Positions 59,628 to 64,000 of a stretch of DNA of 64,000 nucleotides are shown here, piece after piece (positions within the stretch are counted from its first letter, which is position 1; every line of letters begins with the position of its first letter). The notes beneath the pieces are model-generated. The model made no database searches, had not been told where the DNA came from, and saw only the letters and a list, made by a program, of their open reading frames with translations. The translations under genes were made by a program, and so were the position numbers. This DNA is from Argentina anserina (lineage: Eukaryota > Streptophyta > Magnoliopsida > Rosales > Rosaceae). The stretch covers positions 1-64,000 of the forward strand of contig NW_026089405.1 in the NCBI RefSeq assembly GCF_933775445.1, written 5' to 3'.

Positions 59628-61695
59628 ACTATTGCACTTTGAGTATCTTTTCAATTCTCGTTTGAGTATCTTTCTGTAAGGCTTTCTGATGCGAGTTTCT
59701 ATTGAATTTCAGAGTGTTTCCAGTGTGGGCGTGTGTTTCTTTCAAACTGAGTATCTTTCTATCGTTTGAGTATGTTTACTATTGCAATTTGAGTATCTTT
59801 TCAATTCTGGTTTAAGTATCTTTCTGAACGGCTTTCGATGCGAGTTTTTCTTGAATTTCAGAGTGTTTCCAGTGTGGGCGTGTGTTTGTTTCAAACTGAG
59901 TATCTTTCTACCGTTTGAGTATGTTTACTATTGCACTTTGAGTATCTTTTCAATTCTCATTTGAGTATCTTTCTGTAAGGCTTTCTGATGCGAGTTTCTA
60001 TTGAATTTGAGAGTGTTTCCAGTGTGGGCGTGTGTTTCTTTTAAACTGAGTATCTTTCTATCGTTTGAGTATGTTTACTATTTCAATTTGAGTATCTTTC
60101 TGTAAGGCTTTCTGATGCGAGTTTCTATTGAATTTGAGAGTATTTCCAGTGTGGGCGTGTGTTTCTTTCAAACTGAGTATCTTTCTATCGTTTGAGTATG
60201 TTTACTATTAAAATCTGAGTATCTTTTCAATTCTCGTTTGAGTATCTTCTGTAAGGCTTTCTGATGCGAGTTTCTATTGAATTTGAGAGTATTTCCAGTG
60301 TGGGCGTGTGTTTCTTTCAAACTGAGTATCTTTCTATCATTTGAGTATGTTTACTATTGCACTTTGAGTATCTTTTCAATTCTCGTTTGAGTATCTTTCT
60401 GTAAGGCTTTCTGATGCGAGTTTCTATTGAATTTGAGAGTGTTTCCAGTGTGGGCGTGTGTTTCTTTCAAACTGAGTATCTTTCTATCGTTTGAGTATGT
60501 TTACTATTGCAATTTGAGTATCTTTTCAATTCTGGTTTAAGTATCTTTCTGAACGGCTTTCGATGCGAGTTTTTCTTGAATTTCAGAGTGTTTCCAGTGT
60601 GGGCGTGTGTTTGTTTCAAACTGAGTATCTTTCTATCATTTGAGTATGTTTACTATTACAATTTGAGTATCTTTTCAATTCTCGTTTGAGTATCTTTCCG
60701 TAAGGCTTTCGATGGGAGTTTTTCTTGAATTTTAGAGTGTTTCCAGTGTGGGCGTGTGTTTCTTTCAAACTGGGTATTTTCTATCGTTTGAGTATGTTTA
60801 CTATTGCACTTTGAGTTTCTTTTCAATTCTCGTTTGAGTATCTTTCTATAAGCCTTTCTGTCGCGAATTTCTATTGAATTTGAGAGTGTTTCCAGTGTGG
60901 GCGTGTGTTTCTTTCAAACTGAGTATCTTTCTACCGTTTGAGTATGTTTACTATTGCACTTTGAGTATCTTTTCAATTCTCGTTTGAGTATCTTTCTGAA
61001 TGGCTTTCGATGCGAGTTTTTCTTGAATTTGAGAGTGTTTCCAGTGTGGGCGTGTGTTTCTTTCAAACTGAGTATCTTTCTACCGTTTGAGTATGTTTAC
61101 TATTGCACTTTGAGTATCTTTTCAATTCTCGTTTGAGTATCTTTCTGTAAGGCTTTCTGATGCGAGTTTCTATTGAATTTGAGAGTATTTCCAGTGTGGG
61201 CGTGTGTTTCTTTCAAACTGAGTATCTTTCTATCGTTTGAGTATGTTTACTATTGCAATTTGAGTATCTTTTCAATTCTGGTTTAAGTATCTTTCTGAAC
61301 GGCTTTCGATGCGAGTTTCTATTGAATTTGAGAGTGTTTCCAGTGTGGGCGTGTGTTTGTTTCAAACTGAGTATCTTTCTATCGTTTGAGTATGTTTACT
61401 ATTACAATTTGAGTATCTTTTCAATTCTCGTTTGAGTATCTTTCCGTAAGGCTTTCGATGCGAGTTTTTCTTGAATTTTAGAGTGTTTCCAGTGTGGGCG
61501 TGTGTTTCTTTCAAACTGGGTATTTTCTATCGTTTGAGTATGTTTACTATTGCACTTTGCGTTTCTTTTCAATTCTCGTTTGAGTATCTTTCTATAAGCC
61601 TTTCTGTCGCGAATTTCTATTGAATTTGAGAGTGTTTCCAGTGTGGGCGTGTGTTTCTTTCAAACTGAGTATCTTTCTATCGTTTGAGTATGTTT
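59628..61695. repeat. 2,068-bp HOR, second unit
   Basis: Copies the first unit at +2,068: CTGGTTTAAG monomers at 59,782, 60,507 and 61,253. The monomer starting near 61,295 is an A-left/B-right hybrid (GAACGGC then AGTTTCTATTG) where the first unit has a plain type A, and the next has GATGCGAG rather than GATGGGAG. Similarity to the start of a third unit continues to about 61,830 and then ends. Confidence 0.87.
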
Positions 61696-64000
61696 ACTAT
61701 TGCACTTTGAGTATCTTTTCAATTCTCGTTTGAGTATCTTTCTGTAAGGCTTTCTGATGCGAGTTTCTATTGAATTTCAGAGTGTTTCCAGTGTGGGCGT
61801 GTGTTTCTTTCAAACTGAGTATCTTTCTACCGTTTGAGTATGTTTACTATTGCACTTTGAGTATCTTTTCCATTCTCGTTTGAGTATCTTTCTGAACGGC
61901 TTTCTGATGCGAGTTTCTATTGAATTTGAGAGTGTTTCCAGTGTGGGCGTGTGTTTCTTTCAAACTGAGTATCTTTCTACCGTTTGAGTATGTTTACTAT
62001 TGCACTTTGAGTATCTTTTCAATTCTCGTTTGAGTATCTTTCTGAACGGCTTTCGATGCGAGTTTTTCTTGAATTTGAGAGTGTTTCCAGTGTGGGCGTG
62101 AGTTTCTTTCAAACTGAGTATCTTTCTACCGTTTGAGTATGTTTACTATTGCACTTTGAGTATCTTTTCAATTCTCGTTTGAGTATCTTTCTTTAAGCCT
62201 TTCTGATGCGAGTTTCTATTGAATTTGAGAGTATTTCCAGTGTGGGCGTGTGTTTCTTTCAAACTGAGTATCTTTCTATCATTTGAGTATGTTTACTATT
62301 GCACTTTGAGTATCTTTTCAATTCTCGTTTGAGTATCTTTCTATAAGCCTTTCTGTCGCGAATTTCTATTGAATTTGAGAGTGTTTCCAGTGTGGGCGTG
62401 TGTTTCTTTCAAACTGAGTATCATTCTATCGTTAGAGTATGTTTACTATTGCACTTTGAGTATCTTTTCAATTCTCGTTTGAGTATCTTTCTGTAAGGCT
62501 TTCTGATGCGAGTTTCTATTGAATTTTAGAGTGTTTCGAGTGTGGGCGTGTGTTTCTTTCAAACTGAGTATCTTTCTATCGTTTCAGTATGTTTACTATT
62601 GCAATTTTAGTATCTTTTCAATTCTCGTTTGAGTATCTTTCTGAACGGCTTTCGATGCGAGTTTCTATTGAATTTGAGAGTGTTTCCAGTGTGGGCGTGT
62701 GTTTCTTTCAAACTGAGTATCTTTCTATCGTTTGAGTATGTTTACTATTGCACTTTGAGTATCTTTTCAATTCTCGTTTGAGTATCTTTTTGAACGGCTT
62801 TCGATGCGAGTTTTTCTTGAATTTGAGAGTGTTTCCAGTGTGGGCGTGTGTTTCTTTCAAACTGAGTATCTTTCTACCGTTTGAGTATGTTTACTATTGC
62901 ACTTTAAGTATCTTTTCAATTCTCGTTTGAGTATCTTTCTGAACGGCTTTCGATGCGAGTTTTTCTTGAATTTGAGAGTATTTCCAGTGTGGCCGTGTGT
63001 TTCTTTCAAACTGAGTATCTTTCTACCGTTTGAGTATGTTTACTATTGCACTTTAAGTATCTTTTCAATTCTCGTTTGAGTATCTTTCTGAATGGCTTTC
63101 GATGCGAGTTTTTCTTGAATTTGAGAGTGTTTCCAGTGTGGGCGTGTGTTTCTTTCAAACTGAGTATCTTTCTACCGTTTGAGTATGTTTACTATTGCAC
63201 TTTGAGTATCTTTTCAATTCTCGTTTGAGTATCTTTCTGTAAGCCTTTCTGATGCGAGTTTCTATTGAATTTGAGAGTGTTTCCAGTGTGGGCGTGTGTT
63301 TCTTTCAAACTGAGTATCTTTCTATCGTTTGAGTATGTTTACTATTGCACTTTAAGTATCTTTTCAATTCTCGTTTGAGTATCTTTCTATAAGCCTTTCT
63401 GTCGCGAATTTCTATTGAATTTGAGAGTGTTTCCAGTGTGGGCGTGTGTTTCTTTCAAACTGAGTATCTTTCTATCGTTTGAGTATGTTTACTATTGCAC
63501 TTTGAGTATCTTTTCAATTCTCATTTGAGTATCTTTCTGTAAGGCTTTCTGATGCGAGTTTCTATTGAATTTTAGAGTGTTTCGAGTGTGGGCGTGTGTT
63601 TCTTTCAAACTGAGTATCTTTCTATCGTTTCAGTATGTTTACTATTGCAATTTTAGTATCTTTTCAATTCTCGTTTGAGTATCTTTCTGAACGGCTTTCG
63701 ATGCGAGTTTCTATTGAATTTGTGAGTGTTTCCAGTGTGGGCGTGTGTTTCTTTCTAACTGAGTATCTTTCTATCGTTTGAGTATGTTTACTATTGCAAT
63801 TTGAGTATCTTTTCAATTCTCGTTTGAGTATCTTTTTGAACGGCTTTCGATGCGAGTTTTTCTTGAATTTGAGAGTGTTTCCAGTGTGGGCGTGTGTTTC
63901 TTTCAAACTGAGTATCTTTCTACCGTTTGAGTATGTTTACTATTGCACTTTAAGTATCTTTTCAATTCTCGTTTGAGTATCTTTCTGAACGGCTTTCGAT
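61696..64000. repeat. Right-edge mixed zone
   Basis: About 15 monomers. Type A leaders at 62,792, 62,941 and 63,090 are exactly 149 bp apart, a run of consecutive A monomers. A pair with GTGTTTCGAGTGTGG and GCAATTTTAG recurs after 1,046 bp, seven monomers (62,531 and 63,577). GCACTTTAAGTATC is common here. A TCGCGAA monomer like that of the 2,198-bp HOR recurs near 62,356 and 63,403. The window ends inside a type A leader. Confidence 0.8.

Larger units (their letters stand above)
1..64000. repeat. Continuous 149/150-bp satellite DNA array
   Basis: The entire window is a head-to-tail tandem array of one satellite family. The core GATGCGAG recurs every 149 or 150 bp from the first to the last line, followed by AGTGTGGGCGTGTG, CAAACTGAGTATC, GAGTATGTTTAC and GAGTATCTTTTC in the same order. 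Every copy I traced has the same orientation. No foreign insertion or single-copy stretch interrupts it, and both window ends fall inside a monomer, so the array continues beyond the window on both sides. The monomer length is close to nucleosomal DNA. Arrays of this length with HOR organisation are typical of eukaryotic centromeric or pericentromeric heterochromatin; that location is inference. I do not recognise the family. Confidence 0.98.

Noticed and set aside
63794..63976. Recurrent + strand open frame of 60 codons, seen in dozens of type A monomers
   Set aside because: It starts and stops at the same satellite positions in every copy, has no start context that varies independently of the repeat, and spans parts of two monomers. 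Its variants are those of the DNA repeat, with no sign of codon-position bias. The 149-bp length throws it out of frame in the next monomer. I regard it as a by-product.
1..64000. CRISPR array
   Set aside because: Repeats and intervening sequences are all one conserved monomer; there are no unique spacers, no short palindromic repeat and no cas genes.
1..64000. Embedded transposable element, rDNA or telomeric repeat
   Set aside because: I looked for breaks in monomer order, long terminal or inverted repeats, target-site duplications, poly-A tails and TTAGGG-like or TTAGG-like runs. Every break I found is explained by satellite-internal deletion or recombination.
1..64000. Bacterial or phage origin of the sequence
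   Set aside because: 64 kb of non-coding, nucleosome-length tandem repeat with multi-level HORs has no parallel in bacterial or phage genomes that I know of.

Overview
The whole 64 kb is one uninterrupted tandem array of a single satellite DNA family. The monomer is 149 or 150 bp, close to the length of DNA on one nucleosome. All copies I traced lie head to tail in one orientation, roughly 430 of them by simple division. I found no unique sequence, protein-coding gene, tRNA, rRNA, transposable element, CRISPR array or inverted segment. The monomer is about 38% GC and strongly strand-asymmetric: in one type A copy I counted about 45% T and 17% A on the + strand. An array this long with multi-level higher-order repeats (HORs) fits eukaryotic centromeric or heterochromatic satellite from a long-read assembly. 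I do not recognise the family and cannot name the species.

Monomer structure: each monomer is six short blocks that all begin with a GAGT or GAGAGT word, with lengths of about 19, 23, 23, 28, 17 and 39 bp. This suggests growth from a shorter ancestral repeat of about 20-23 bp. Two main types differ near the GATGCGAG core. Type A has GAACGGCTTTC before it and TTTTTCTT after it (149 bp). Type B has GTAAGCCTTTCT or GTAAGGCTTTCT before it and TTTCTATT after it (150 bp). Hybrids of the two halves are common. Truncated monomers of 57, 126 and 127 bp mark particular HOR lineages.

Layout: 1-4.9 kb is mixed monomers with no clear long period. 4.9-13 kb holds two copies of a 4,241-bp HOR. 10.5-17.05 kb is a clean 3,265-bp tandem duplication overlapping the second of those. 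16.76-24.28 kb is six copies of a 1,254-bp nine-monomer HOR. 24.25-31.2 kb is a 3,462-bp tandem duplication, and 29.4-32.7 kb is a second run of the 1,254-bp HOR. 32.7-36.98 kb is mixed. 36.98-43.17 kb alternates 2,248-, 1,704- and 2,247-bp units. 43.2-46.8 kb has 898- and 1,199-bp periods. 46.8-48.9 kb is transitional. 48.9-58.0 kb is a 2,198-bp fifteen-monomer HOR, and 57.6-61.8 kb a derived 2,068-bp HOR. 61.8-64 kb is mixed again.

The two outer zones (1-4.9 and 48.9-62 kb) share diagnostic monomers that I did not see in the middle. The array therefore looks layered, with younger HOR expansions set inside an older family. Open frames of 60-102 codons recur on both strands, but they are by-products of the repeat and are not annotated as genes. 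Boundaries of HOR blocks were read by eye from shared variants and are accurate to some tens of bases unless stated otherwise.
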